DNA of 64,000 nt from positions 9,294 to 73,293 of the forward strand of contig NW_019775462.1 of the NCBI RefSeq assembly GCF_001039355.2. Direction: 5' to 3'. Position 1 is the first letter of the stretch; every line of letters begins with the position of its first letter. Below, one piece after another: positions 34,001 through 46,500 of the stretch. Source of the DNA: Lingula anatina (taxonomy: Eukaryota; Brachiopoda; Lingulata; Lingulida; Lingulidae). The notes beneath the pieces are model-generated. The model made no database searches. It saw only the letters and a list, made by a program, of their open reading frames with translations, and was not told the origin of the DNA. Made by a program: the position numbers and the translations under genes.

Positions 34001-36914
34001 TTAAGTAGAATGCTTATCAAACTTTCTGCATGAAGTCATGCAATTTTTTGGTAACACCTCTAAACACATACACACAGATACTCATATGTCAAGCTAGTTG
34101 ATAGTACTTGCATCAACAGTGTACACATACAAATATATGTCTTCAGAAAATACCACTGAAATCATCTTTTTCATCTTTTCTTCTTCTCAACTTTTAACCC
34201 GTTTTTCTTAACACATCTGTTGCCCCATCAGAGCTGGAGGCCAAGCCAGTTGTTCAGACATTTGAAAGTGCAGCCACAGGTTTGTGAGATGCTATCATGA
34301 TATCATTCACTTCCAATGAATCTTTTGGATGCAAATAATAATACTGCATAATGTTATGTACTGACACTTCACTTTGTGTTGTCTTGTATGCAGAGACCCC
34401 TATTGCAAGTAGTGATGAAGGTAGTACAAAGCTTTTTGTCCTACTGCTTGCTTGCTTTAAACTTTGCCATGTTCAAGTGGGTTATACTTGACAGGTTCAT
34501 TTCTGAACTTGGTAACACACACACACACATGCACACGCGCCCACACATACACACACACACATGCACACGCGCATTCTCTCTCTTACACACACATACATAC
34601 TCACAGGCACACAGAATTGCCCACGGCAAGGAGAAATGAATAATTAAAATAAAATTGACATTTGAAAAATGAATGCAATAACATGTATTCAATCATACCT
34701 CTTCCCAAAGAAAAGGTATAAGCTAAAATGAAAAAAATAAGGAATCCATCTCATTCCAATTCAAACACCACTACAGTATGTTCAAATTATCCCTGTTGAC
34801 CTCCTTGCAGTTTATCGACCAGCTTTTATGTTTTTCCTTTTACTCTTTTGTATCTAAAAATACCCTTATAAAGTAAATCAGCATTTCCAGCATGATGGTC
34901 CAGTGATACAAAATCCAGAGGTTTCTTCCAGTTCAACTTTCAGCTTCTTTAAAGTAGTGCTTTGTATACAGTAATTACTTGGATCTTTTCAATGGGCAAA
35001 CTTTCAGATAAATTATTTTATAATTACAAAATAACATTTCTGTACAGTAGAATAGAACTATAACAGTAGCTTTCTTTTAAATTCTGTTACTACCACTAAA
35101 TAGGAATGTTCTTATTTTAAGAAATCATTACTTAAAATTCAGTATCTGTAAAATCCACCCCCACGGGTCCCACCCCCATTGAAAAGATGGAGTATTTACT
35201 ATACTTGCTGCCTGTTGAACTCAGATTTGCCAAGTGTACAGTACACATTTGTCAGTGATGTCTTTTGTTTCCAGGTGTATTTCAGCTGTTTGTAAACTGA
35301 CACTCAAATAGTGTAGCATGTTGAGAATTATATGTACTGTATGATCATATTGGCAACCCTGGGCACTGAACTTTTAAAGATTGAACATTTTATAATCATA
35401 CCCCTCATTCAGATTTAACAGCTTGTTGTTTTTGTTGTAATAATCAGTGTTTATGGCTTAATGACATTTTATGTTGTTATTTTTTATTATAATCATTATT
35501 ATTATTATTGTTGTTGTCGTTGTTGCTTTTGTTATTATTATCATCCTTATTGCTTGAATCCCAGTTTTTGCCAACCTAACATTACAATATCATCAAGAGA
35601 TGCAAAATTTTCAAATTTCAACCGTATGCAGTTTAGCGCATCTGCTTGTAGATTTGATATTATATTATACATACATAAGATTTCATTTCTGGTTCCTGCT
35701 CATCCTGGCTCTTTGACGTTGCAGCCTAAAGCAAAGTGAGATAAGAGCCACTTTTTAATGCATGACACTTGCTACTGTAAAAAAAAAATTAAGATGTATA
35801 TATATATATAAAGAAAAATGAGCACTGTTCCTCTGATCAAATGCATGATAGCTTCTTCATTTTCACATCTCCAAAAATAATCACTATGAACATTGGTATT
35901 GTTTTTCTGTGTAAATTGCAATTTGATATAGTTAAATTTGTGTTTTAACTTTTGATATAGCTAATTTGTATGTTTTTACTTAAAAGCTTGTTTTGATTTT
36001 TAAAAAGATTAATTTTTAAGGGTAGTAAGTTCATGTTATTCTGTTGCCTTAAACATTTGTTAAATATGTGAAATTGGCATTAATTTATCAAAGAATTGTG
36101 ACTTAATCTTGGTGTTTTTAACTGAGCTGAAACATCAGTTCTGTATATACATCATATTTGACCTTTTATAACTTTAGTTCAGTCATGGATGTTTTCAGTG
36201 CATTATCGATCACAAAAGCATTAACAGAGTGTGAATATCTTTACAACAAAACATGCTGAATACAATCACAATAGGTACATGTATTACAGGTATATTTTAT
36301 AGATTTAGACACATGTTACCTTTTTCTCTCAGTGAAAGTGGAGGGCTCTGCCATGGATCTAGTACCTGAGGGGGTGACGTATACGGAGGGTGACATAGAG
36401 ACCTGGTTGTCCACTGCTGCCCTGTTCCTACACATTATGGATCACGTCATGTACACCTGCTTCACTGTCTCATATGTGAGTAGGTTTTTATAGATTAAAA
36501 TGAATGTATTTTATTGGTTGTGAGATTGGCTTTTTGCTGTCTCTTGTGAAATGATGTAAAAAAGCAAATTGTTTCTAGTAGAAGAGACTAATGTGTTTTC
36601 TACCTATAATTGAAGCCATTTGATGGAGTGTCAAAACCTCAAGTACAAAATACTTTTTTTTTTTTTTTGGTGAGGGGACGAATGTTTCTTAGACTTCATC
36701 ATGCATAAGAAGATTTTTCAGCTGCATTTTGAGTGGAATAATTTTCCTAGAATTTAACTCCCTTGTGGTATAGTAATAAGAAAAGACCTGTTTGTGCCAC
36801 CTATTAGATTTTCATCAGTGTTTTCATTGCAATAATCAGGTTAATATTCCCTAATTGTTACATGGGAAAATTGAAAATTATCCACTGTGACATTTTAAAG
36901 ATAATTTGAGATTT

Positions 36915-36996
<82 letters not shown>

Positions 36997-38351
36997 TCAT
37001 AATAAAAGCAACACAAGTCAGTTAAAAATTAGGCTTCTCATTGCCATGGGAAGACTGACAGTGAATTTGTTTTGATTCAAAAGCTTCCCTTAAAACTACA
37101 TTGTTTAAAACAATTCAACTGTCTGTCACTATTACTCTTATCTCTTTATAATGGTATGTTTAAATTTCTTACGTACTACCACAGGTAGAAGAGGGTGCTG
37201 CTGCCAGTTTCCACTCTCCAAAAATACCCTATGCCATTGACGTCAACTGGTCTAAGACCTCCACAATGTTAGACATCCCATCTCTGCTGTACATCAACCA
37301 CGTAATCCCTGCAGAACACAGGGGAAAATGGAGACAACTCTTCTACAGTGACACTCACGGGGAAAGTTTTGCAACCCTTATGAAGAGGATAACAAAGCAA
37401 GGGCCGACTGTGATTATTATCAGAGACAAAGATGGTTATGTGTTTGGAGGGTTTGCATCAACAGGCTGGGAGTGTAGACCACAGTTTGTAGGTGGGTAGA
37501 GGGGATGTTTAAGTAATAAATGTGTTTTTACAGTAAGCACATGAAGGTCCTATATTAAGAAGCTAGGGTTTTGCACTTGATTTGTCTAGTCCAGTGGAAT
37601 CAGGATTGCAAAATCAGGTCTTGCTGTTGTTTGCATATTGGGAGAGTACCAATACCAGTTGTGATATTGTTGCAGTATTGATAATCAGTCATTGATAAAA
37701 TTAATTTCAGATGCATACTTTTAATTGTTTATGATAGAATAATTTTTTTAAGAAATGGAAAACTTGCTTAAACAGATAATGATATTGTCTAACTTGCACT
37801 AAGACACTAAGAAAAAAGATATCCCTACTTTGTCGAAATTTGAGGAAAAATGTACCATAGCATTCTGGAATAATTTTTGAGATCCATTTTCTCATGAAAA
37901 TCTCTCTCTTCAGGGACCTCAAGATGTTTCCTGTTTCACCTGTTGCCCCATTATGCCATCTATTACGCCAGTGGTTACAATGATCACTACATGTATCTCA
38001 ACCAGAGCCAGCAGACGATGCCAAATGGTCTGGTGAGTACGTGAAATTGTGTCAGCTGTGACGTTGATTGTGTTGGTTGTGTTTAGTTCTTTGGTTGTGT
38101 TGTGTTAGGTATCAACTTGATTTTGTCAGTTGTGTCAAGTTCATGCAGTAGTTATGTAATGTTGAGAGCAGCATTTTTTCTCCTTTTCATATACATAAGG
38201 AGGTATATTGTTTTCAGGTTGAAATGTTAGGGAACAAAAAAAGATCAAACTATGAACACCAGCAAGAAGAAACAAGCATAAATATAAAATTACTGTCAAG
38301 GTTGCAGCTACATGTTTAGAAGAAATAAATTGTCACTCTTTGTCGATGGAT

Positions 38352-38382
<31 letters not shown>

Positions 38383-38451
38383 TTATTGTAGGGTATGGGT
38401 GGTCAGATGGAGCACTTTGGACTGTGGTTGGACTGCCATTATGGCCAGGGA

Positions 38452-38494
<43 letters not shown>

Positions 38495-39236
38495 GTAGGG
38501 TATGGGTGGTCAAATGGAGCACTTTGGACTGTGGTTGGACTGCCATTATGGTCAGGGATACAGTTATGCCAAACCTCTCTGCACAACTTATCAGAGTCCA
38601 CAGCTTTCTATGAAGAAAGACTTTGAGATAGATCTACTGGAGGTGTGGGGCGTGGGGAAGAAACCTGGAGAGGAACTGGGTGAAGATGGCCCACAGGTAA
38701 ATTACATGTGATGATTGCCAATTGTTTTTGTTGACTCAGTGATATTTTGTAAGAACACCTGATAACATATTTTATGAGTGAAGTATGACTTTCTTAGTCC
38801 AGAAATCAAGTGAGTGTTCAATATCTAAGTTTTATGGTTTTGTGGTATCCAAATGGATACCTTTTTCAATGAGTGAGATGAGAAATCCAAATTTCCAAAA
38901 ACACGTGATTGTTAATGTTCTAAATGACAAGAGCTGTCCACATATACTTGTGTGTCAGTCAGTTTTGACCTTGAACTTTACCCACATTTTACAATGAAAT
39001 CCAGGACTGGATTGACCACCGGCTTCACCTGTTCAACATTTATGATACATATAATTATAATAACTACATAATGTAATTAAAATGCCCCATATTTTCAGGA
39101 AAAGCAGAGTATACTGGACGTGGACCCAGAGGCCAAGGCCATGCTATCCTTACTGGGCAGGGGTCCTGTCAGCGAGGGTCTCAGAGAGGCCGACCCAGAA
39201 GCCTCTAACCCAGAGGAGCATAACAGAAATTTTTGA
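32299..39236 (+). CDS. MEAK7: MEAK7 / TLDC1 (MTOR-associated TLDc protein), 10 exons, complete
   Basis: Orthologue of MEAK7, a lysosome-associated TLDc protein of alternative TOR signalling. Exons: 32299-32436, 32998-33222, 33750-33885, 34232-34279, 34394-34420, 36333-36475, 37185-37491, 37914-38032, 38499-38696, 39099-39236; phases agree throughout, about 492 aa (human 456). N-terminus MGIAESKS offers Gly2 for N-myristoylation, as in the human protein. Residues about 1-130 match the EF-hand-like N-terminal region. The TLDc domain (about 250-447) shows FGGFAS, RCFLF, YNDHYMYLN, GMGGQ.EHFGLW, and VWGVG. The C-terminus SILDVDPEAKAML...SEGLREADPE is diagnostic of MEAK7. Exons 4 and 5 (48 and 27 nt, a low-complexity linker) are the least certain; exon 5 is a multiple of three and could be optional. 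Exon 9 is preceded by a partial copy of itself. Convergent with PHKB. Confidence 0.95.
33274..33438. mobile_element. CAGGCCCGTAGCC MITE in MEAK7 intron 2
   Basis: Same family as 30730-30901 (ends CAGGCTGTAGCC / AGCCACGGGCCTG), flanked by the 5-bp repeat TGCAG (33269-33273 and 33439-33443). Starts about 50 bp behind the exon 2 donor. Confidence 0.85.
33955..33999. repeat. (CA)n microsatellite
   Basis: About 22 CA units in MEAK7 intron 3; interrupted CA runs also at 34517-34610 in intron 5. Confidence 0.9.
36917..36994. repeat. (AT)n microsatellite
   Basis: About 38 AT units in MEAK7 intron 6. Confidence 0.95.
38351..38388. repeat. (TTTA)n microsatellite before the decoy acceptor
   Basis: About nine TTTA units directly upstream of TTGTAG at 38386-38391, replacing an ordinary polypyrimidine tract. 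Confidence 0.9.
38392..38498 (+). pseudogene. Partial duplicate of MEAK7 exon 9 with its own splice acceptor
   Basis: TTGTAG plus the first 65 or so bases of exon 9 (through the codons for YGQG) are repeated here, followed by (TTA)n that reads as a run of Tyr codons, and then by the TTGTAG of the intact exon 9 at 38499. Splicing to 38392 would keep frame through the copy and the Tyr run, then enter the real exon in another frame and stop at 38611-38613. So it is a non-productive or decoy exon 5' end. Confidence 0.8.
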
Positions 39237-40232
39237 ATCAAAACTCAGAGGACGGATAGGTGTAAGCATTACCACGATGATTAAAGAAAAACAAGAAGAA
39301 TAGAAGTATTCAAAAGATCAAATGGATACAGTTCAAATACAGCACAGTATTAAGGGGTGTAAGGATTTTACTAATTAAAAGGTGAAGGGGAATGAAGGGC
39401 TTATGAATGTGCCATTGGTTAAAGAAATCCGAGAGCACACTGCTGGAGAAAATAGTTTTCAATGCAGCTGAGGCGCACCCTTTTGGAGGTTTATAGCTTT
39501 TCCATGTTTTCAGATTTAAATAAAACCGAAACAGAGGGAATGGAAAACATGTCAAAGTTTGTGTTTGCTGCATATTGGCACATTTTTAACTGAAACAGGG
39601 GAGAATATCGTGTTTTAAAAGTAAGAAGTGAGACTAAATGATCAAAAGTTGCATTTAAGCATAAACGAAAACTTTGCTCTCAAAACTTGACAACCTCATG
39701 TTTCAATGTTCACAACCTGTCTTGTACAGTGTTAACTTGGTGTATTTTAAGGGAATGTGCACAGCTTAATTATTTTGTGTTTGTCAACTTTGTGATAAAT
39801 ATATAAGTTGTCACTGGTAAAATTTTACATGCCATTGTTCATGTTAAGCAAGGTGACCGACTCACAATAGGCAGCAAGGTTTGCCATGTAAAAATATAAT
39901 GTAACAGTCCCAGTTGTGCTTCAATCTATTACTTGGTTGAATGTGATAAATGCCAATTTATGCAATTTATGTTTTTGTGTATATACACATAGATGACCTA
40001 GCTATGAATATGTAATATTACCTCGTTTGCTCTGTTCTGATATGTGAAATTAGTAGAATTTTTAAATTATTTCAGTCTGATAATGCCAGGTTTTTGGGAA
40101 ATTGTTAAAAGTGTTGTCATGTGTAGGCTAATGTATATAACCTATAGCATTCTGATAATATTGATCAAGTTTCATCTGAAATGCTTCTTGCCAAAGCCCA
40201 TTCCAAGTGCAATGCCAGCATTTTAGTTGTGA

Positions 40233-40238
40233 AATAAA
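40233..40238 (+). terminator. Candidate polyadenylation signal of MEAK7
   Basis: AATAAA about 1 kb after the stop in AT-rich, coding-free sequence; the likely 3' UTR is 39237 to about 40260. Confidence 0.45.
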
Positions 40239-40729
40239 ATCTCATTTCATTTGTTGAACTGCAATTTTCATTTAAGTATTTTGTTTTGATTTACTGATCC
40301 TAAAGTGGTTTTGTTGTTTTATTGTTGCATATTGAAAACAAAGGTGAATTTTATACAAATGATAAATGTTACAACAGTTTGCAGCACCTTAACAATGGGG
40401 AATACTGGATATAAATCCTAAACATGAAACTACTCAACTCTGTCGAGATTCAACAAGTAAATGATACAAGTGCTACAATTCCTATATACACATTGGTATA
40501 TGATAATATTTTAGAACATCTATATGTGTAACAGTACTTCACTGGGTTAAAACTGTCCACTTATTGAGCAAACAAACAAGGTAAAACTTTCCTTGGTATA
40601 ATCTTATATCATTTTAAAGATATATTCCTTCTTCTTGAAAAAGTTTCAACTATTCTAAAATCACCTTATATCACTTCAACAAATAATTCTTCTTTTTGAG
40701 AAGGTTTTAACAATTCTGTAATCTCAAAA

Positions 40730-40854
40730 TATACCAGAACAGTACTTGTAATGGTTCATGTACCAGTTCTTCCTTGACAATAATCAAACTACTGAACTGG
40801 AAAAGCACTAAGATAGCAAAGTCCTCCGCCAAGGCAGCTTGATTCATTGATTAA
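40730..40854. repeat. 125-bp segment repeated at 41393-41517
   Basis: Nearly identical (one clear substitution) to the sequence that starts directly after the single N at 41392. Reads like an unmerged contig overlap or second haplotype. Confidence 0.85.
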
Positions 40855-41070
40855 CTAGAGGATCAGAGAGGCGATACCGCCTCCGAATATTGTACCACCA
40901 GCTGGAGCAAGTGCATTCGTATAGACCCCCACATACACAAAAGAAGGGACACAGCCACCAGTCTTATGCTTGACAAGCTGTAAAAATGCAATCAACAAGA
41001 ATTTTCAAAATATGCAAAAAAATATATATAACTTAAAATGGTACAATCAAAGTTAAGTTCATCGTAAGGT

Positions 41071-41391
41071 AGGTCAAAGGTCAATTTCAAGGTCACAGTA
41101 AATTGCCAGTATATGGCTTCATATTCAACTTTAATGGTAACTATGGACCTATCTCTGCCAGGTTTGGAGTTAAAAGAGAAAGAAATTTGCAAAGTTCAGT
41201 TCATAGTGAAAAGTAGGTCAAAGGTCAATTTCAAGGTCACACTTAGATTGCCAGTATATGACTTTCCATGCAAGTTCAATAGAAACTATGGACCTATCTC
41301 TGCCAGTTTTGGAGATAAAAGGGAACCAAAATTTGCAAAATTCAATTCATGATAAAAAGTAGGTCAAAGGTCAATTTCAAGGTCACACTTA
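41071..41391. repeat. AGGTCAAAGG tandem array, about 145-bp unit
   Basis: AGGTCAAAGGTCAATTTCAA starts at 41071, 41215 and 41361; each unit also has ATTGCCAGTATATG and TATGGACCTATCTCTGCCAG. A little over two units before the N. Confidence 0.85.
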
Positions 41392-41469
41392 NTATACCAG
41401 AACAGTACTTGTAATGGTTCATGTACCAGTTCTTCCTTGACAATAATCAAACTACTGAACTAGAAAAGC

Positions 41470-41665
41470 ACTAAGATAGCAAAGTCCTCCGCCAAGGCAG
41501 CTTGATTCATTGATTAATTAATTAATCTGATTCCAAGATATTTCATTGCTGATCTATCTTGATTTTTTTTTATTAAAAAATACTTCAAACCTTTTATAGG
41601 TCTACAGTTAAGCTATGCTCTGACCAACAAAAGCAAAAACATAGCCTCCTTGGCGGAGGTAGCAA
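41470..41665. mobile_element. CCTCCGCCAAGG MITE
   Basis: Inverted ends CCTCCGCCAAGGC (about 41486) and CCTTGGCGGAGG (about 41646) around about 150 bp. The copy at 40800 shares only the left part and then diverges. Confidence 0.7.
41569..41574 (-). terminator. Possible polyadenylation signal of PHKB
   Basis: AATAAA on the minus strand about 130 bases after the PHKB stop, inside the MITE. Confidence 0.25.
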
Positions 41666-41703
41666 ATTGCACGTATGTCATTCTTCAACTGTAATGCAAC
41701 CAA

Positions 41704-43508
41704 TCAAGAGACACAGCAATTATCATCCTCTTTGGTGTGTATGGCACCCTGCAGTAAGGTGTTCAATACAGCTTTAACAATGTAGCACATGGTTCCACGC
41801 CTTGCATTGGGGGGCGTGTTATAAAAGACAAACATATTGTCCTTTGTAGTGTCCTCTTTCTCTTTGCTCTCGTGAACAACCAGCTCACGCTTGAACATCT
41901 CAAAAGCTTCGTGTACAATCTGAAATATAAATAATATTTTGTTAAAGTCAAATGTACATTGTTATTGCATGTCAAGGATGACAGTGTTCAAGAAACCAGG
42001 CAAGACCGGGTAAATCTTTACTTTCTGGCCTGATGATCTAGTGACAAAAGTTTGTTTTACTGGAAAAGACGCTTTTAGATGCGCTGGTACAGAATTAATC
42101 CTGTTCTGTTAGATACACTAATAAAGTTGTGTGTAAAATGGTATCCAGTTCATGAAGAGGGTGCAATGGTAGGAAGAAAGTGGGTGTGGCTTCTCAGTAT
42201 GGCTGTGCTGGTTTCACTGTGTTACATGACTGTTTGAAGTGTCACTGTGATGAATATGACAGTTAGATGTGACGACTGTCAGTATGGCTGTCAGGTTTGA
42301 CTGTGCTGTGTTGGATGTTAGATGTCACTGTGTTGGATGTTAGATGTCACTGTGTTGGATGTTAGATGTCACTGTGTTGGATGTTAGATGTGACGAGTGT
42401 TGGATGTTAGACATCACTGTGTTGGATGTTAGATGTGAAGAGTGTTTGTCTGCCTGTGTTGGGTGTGACATATTAGGTGTACAAGTTCATAAAGTACAAC
42501 TGACCCTGTCCAGTTCTACTGCTGCAGGAAACTCTATCTCAGGATTTCTTCTCAAGATTGTGGACACAACCGTAAGTGTCTAAAAGAAGAAATAGTAGTT
42601 TCAATTTATTAACAATAATAAATAATAAAATCTGCAGCATTTACAATTTTTGAAATAATATTATGTTGGCATCAATTATTATAGAAGAATGCATGTGCAT
42701 GCATGTCTCACCTCCACGATCACAGATCTGTAAGCAGGATCCAGAATTTTACTGAGCATCTGTTCAACAAGCAGGGAGAAGTTCATCTCATACATTGTCA
42801 TGTCTGATAACGTGGGTTGCTGAAAACAAAGAGAAGCTCATGTATTTCACTTTGTACTTAGTCAGTGCAGGCATGACAAAACTGTCAGTCCTAAGCCAAA
42901 GAATAACAAAGAGCATTTTGCACTGGCGTGATAAAGTTCATATAGGTTCTGTTCACCAACAGCAAATTTCATTGTTTACAACAATTCACATTTATTCACG
43001 TTTAAACTCGTTTCTGCTGCATAATCAAACTGAAAGTCAGTCAAGCTGTCCGTCTATTTACTAGACCTTAGTGACAAAGATGTCCACTTAATTCATGATC
43101 ATTTAAAATGTTCAGACTGGTACATATGTTTGGACAGTATTCTGAACTTTTTTCCTGAATGACTGGTGTTATCCCCCATCCCCCCAACAAACAAACAAAC
43201 AAACAAACAAACAAACAAAAAAAAAAAAGGTCTAGCATGATGGAAGTGACAACTACACAGTTAAGTTGGCTAAAAAGACTGAATAGGCCCACATGGCTCT
43301 AGAACATATTTAATTGTGACCACTGGGTTAACTCACCTGGGGGAGCAGGTACCCAGCTACCTTGATCCCCCCTGGTGTTTTCTCCAAGATCTCCCACACC
43401 CTGTCATAGAAATCAATAGGGACTCTGCCCAGAGCACCATCCAGCTGCCGCTTGTGAAGGGGAGCTCTGGAAAATACTTCCTTATTTAAGTTTATGGTCG
43501 CTGGAACA

Positions 43509-43576
<68 letters not shown>

Positions 43577-46500
43577 AAGATGTAATCTATATGTTCAGTC
43601 AATTTTCTAATGCCGTGAATTCTCCTGGCAATTTTTTTCAGTCGTCAAGAGCTAACCTCCACTATCACCAAACCTGTTTCCAGTGACTCGTATGAAAGGG
43701 CAATAAGCTGTTGAACTGTGCTTCAAAAATACAAGTTCAAAAATTGATAAAACTCATATGCCTTGGCACTATAAACCGCCCATGTGCAAATCAAAGACAG
43801 CTAAGGTATACATAACTGAATAATGCTTCATCACTATGGTATACGAACATTTTTCACACTAGCCAGTAAGTTTACCTTTTAGGGATACTCCTGTCATATT
43901 TTCCAAGCACTGTTAACAGGACTTCTTTAATCTCACTGGGAGACAGAGCCATTAGGGAGAGCTCTGTTCCCTCCAGGTTGGCAATCTCTAGACGCATGGC
44001 CTCTATCATCCATCTGGAAGAAACAGACTAGTGTGAGGGTGCATTCCCCATGAAACTATCATTCTATGCCTTTACGAAAAAGTCTTATAGGATCCTATTG
44101 GACCAATTTCCTATAGAATCCTATAGGATCCTATAGGATTTTTTCGTAAGTGTGTAGCTTCAGCTTCTGGACGCTTTTCACTTCCTTTTTTGAGTGCAAC
44201 TGAATGCACACAAAAGTAAACATCCCCTTGCTGGCATTCAGTTTATCTGAAAGTATTCATTGAGAGACTTCACAGAGTTGAATTCATCTATGTAGATGAT
44301 AGTTTCAATGGGAATGGACCTTTTGATTTGATTTGTTGGAATATGTGTTAGATGTGACAGTGTGGTGATTGTGCTAGTTGAGACAGCTAGGCACACTATA
44401 TTACCAAACATGTGCATGTAACTGCACACAGATATAAACATGTGTGAGATAGATAATTACACTGCCATTCATGCACATTTTCTTCTGCACTGCCACCTAC
44501 CCAATCCTAATCTTGAGTATCCCACTGAAGAGTTCTGGAAAAGTAGAGATGAACTTCCCAATACAAAGTATAATCTCCTGCTGTAGGACTGCCTGGCTGA
44601 TGGAATAGGGCATACACTTGCTGTAGATGATGTCTTTGATTTGGTTGGGAGCCATGGGCTTGCCTATCACATCCTCCTCATGGCCAAATACTCCAATAGT
44701 CACCTGGAACACAATCATGGTAATAGTGTAGACTGTCACATCTAATACATTCTCTGTCACACCTAACACATTCTCTGTCACACTCATTGCTACATCTTAC
44801 ACACTCACTGCCACACCTAATATACTATCATAGTTAACACCCTCACTGCCACACCTTGAACACCTGTGACTCAAAAACACAATTTTTAGCTAACTCAGTA
44901 CTAGCAGTCCAAACAAAAATAACCATGATAGAGTGGTCAAGTCTTCCACTTTCACTAGCAAGGCTACAAATTATGGTATCACTGTCATAACCACCTCAAT
45001 TTGTGCTGCCTTTTCCACTCATTGTCACACATAACACACTTCCTGTCACATCTAACTCACTTCCTGTGACAACTAACACACTTCCTGTCACACCTAACAC
45101 ACTTCCTGTCACACCTCACTCACTTGTTTCCCCCTGACCAGTATAGCTGTGATAGAAGGGGCAAGACTGTCCACCAGTTTTCCCAACAAAGCTGCACAAT
45201 ATCTGACCACCGCCCAGTTCTTCTTTCTCCCAGAATTTCGAAGTAGCCGCTCAAGTCTCTGTTCAATAGTGGAGTCATCGATACGGTACTCCATCCCCTC
45301 TCTCTCTAGTAGGACACCCAAGATCTGAGACTGAGCATGCATATTGTCAAAGCCATGTAGTTTTTGGACTATATCACGCGAAGAGAGCTGCTTTAGTTCC
45401 TAGAAGAAAATACATGATAATGTAATAAATATATAAACACAAGCATCTTGTTCCCAGGCTATACAGGAGGACAGTATAATTAACCAGAATAGCTTCAAAC
45501 CATGCAATATCAGGGGCGGATTCAGACATATTTTCTGACAGTCTTCCAAATTATCTTTGTTGATCCATTCTTCATTTTTGACCGTCTTCCAACAGAAAAA
45601 TTAGTTACCCGTTAATGTAAACTTGAAAATCTGACCGTTTTCCGGAAGACCCAGAAGACGGCCTAAATCCGCCCCTGAATATGTACCTCTATGTTGATGG
45701 CTATGTCTTCTTCTGGCACAACCTTCGGAATTTCAGTCAAACTCTTGAATGAGGAGCCGAGCTTGAGTTCTTCAACATGGCGGAAGGTGCACTCAGAGTC
45801 CTCTATCAAAGACTGGAGGAAGTCCAGATTCTCTATACAAGCAGCTGGGATAAGACTCTGGAATAAACCATCACCATGGGGCAATCAGCAGCATGTAATA
45901 AATAAGTTAAATACACAGGTTCAATAGACAACAGCTTGACTTGAGGTTGAAATTTGTAGGAAAACATCTAAGAGTTAACAGAAACTATACTTCTAAAGAA
46001 CTCCAGTTGAAAATTGGTTTTAGCGAAGACTAGGAATAATCCTGATAAGTCTGTTTTTACTAAGAATCAACAAGGTCATTTGCCTTCTTTTTTTTTTTTT
46101 TTTCTTATTTTCAATTTTCGAATTGTTCTTCTCCTGACAGATAAAGACAGAAAGACAAATAAATAGAGAGAGAGAGAGAGATGGACAACATTTTCCCCAT
46201 ACTCCATACACTAAAGATTTACCTGTAATCTCCCTAGCCTCACTCTGATGTCTCCGACCTGGCCACCTTTAAACTCGGCCAGCAAGTCCAGGAACTCCTT
46301 AGTGCTGGGGCCGCGGATATTCTCCTCTCTGATCAGCATACAGAAGGTAGGCCGACCTGACAGCTTCCAGCATTTGGCCAGGAAGGCAAGGTCACTCTGA
46401 AATAGTTGGACCAGTTCAGACATGGGGAAGACTTTTGAGTTACTACAGGTAAGGGGCACTATATCAACATGTCCTCCTAATTCTATGGAAATTATCTTGG

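Larger units (their letters stand above)
39237..41703. other. Region between the convergent MEAK7 and PHKB genes
   Basis: Holds the probable MEAK7 3' UTR, a duplicated 125-bp segment at an assembly join, an AGGTCAAAGG tandem array and a CCTCCGCCAAGG MITE. No coding exon seen. Confidence 0.6.

Noticed and set aside
38383-38613. Poly-Tyr or poly-Ile proteins
   Set aside because: They are translations of the (TTA)n repeat beside MEAK7 exon 9; relevant only as a decoy exon.
42250-42460. Repeated TGTTGGATGTTAGATGTCACTG read as a small secreted protein
   Set aside because: A 20-odd-bp tandem repeat in a PHKB intron gives the apparent protein repeats; no splice or start context.
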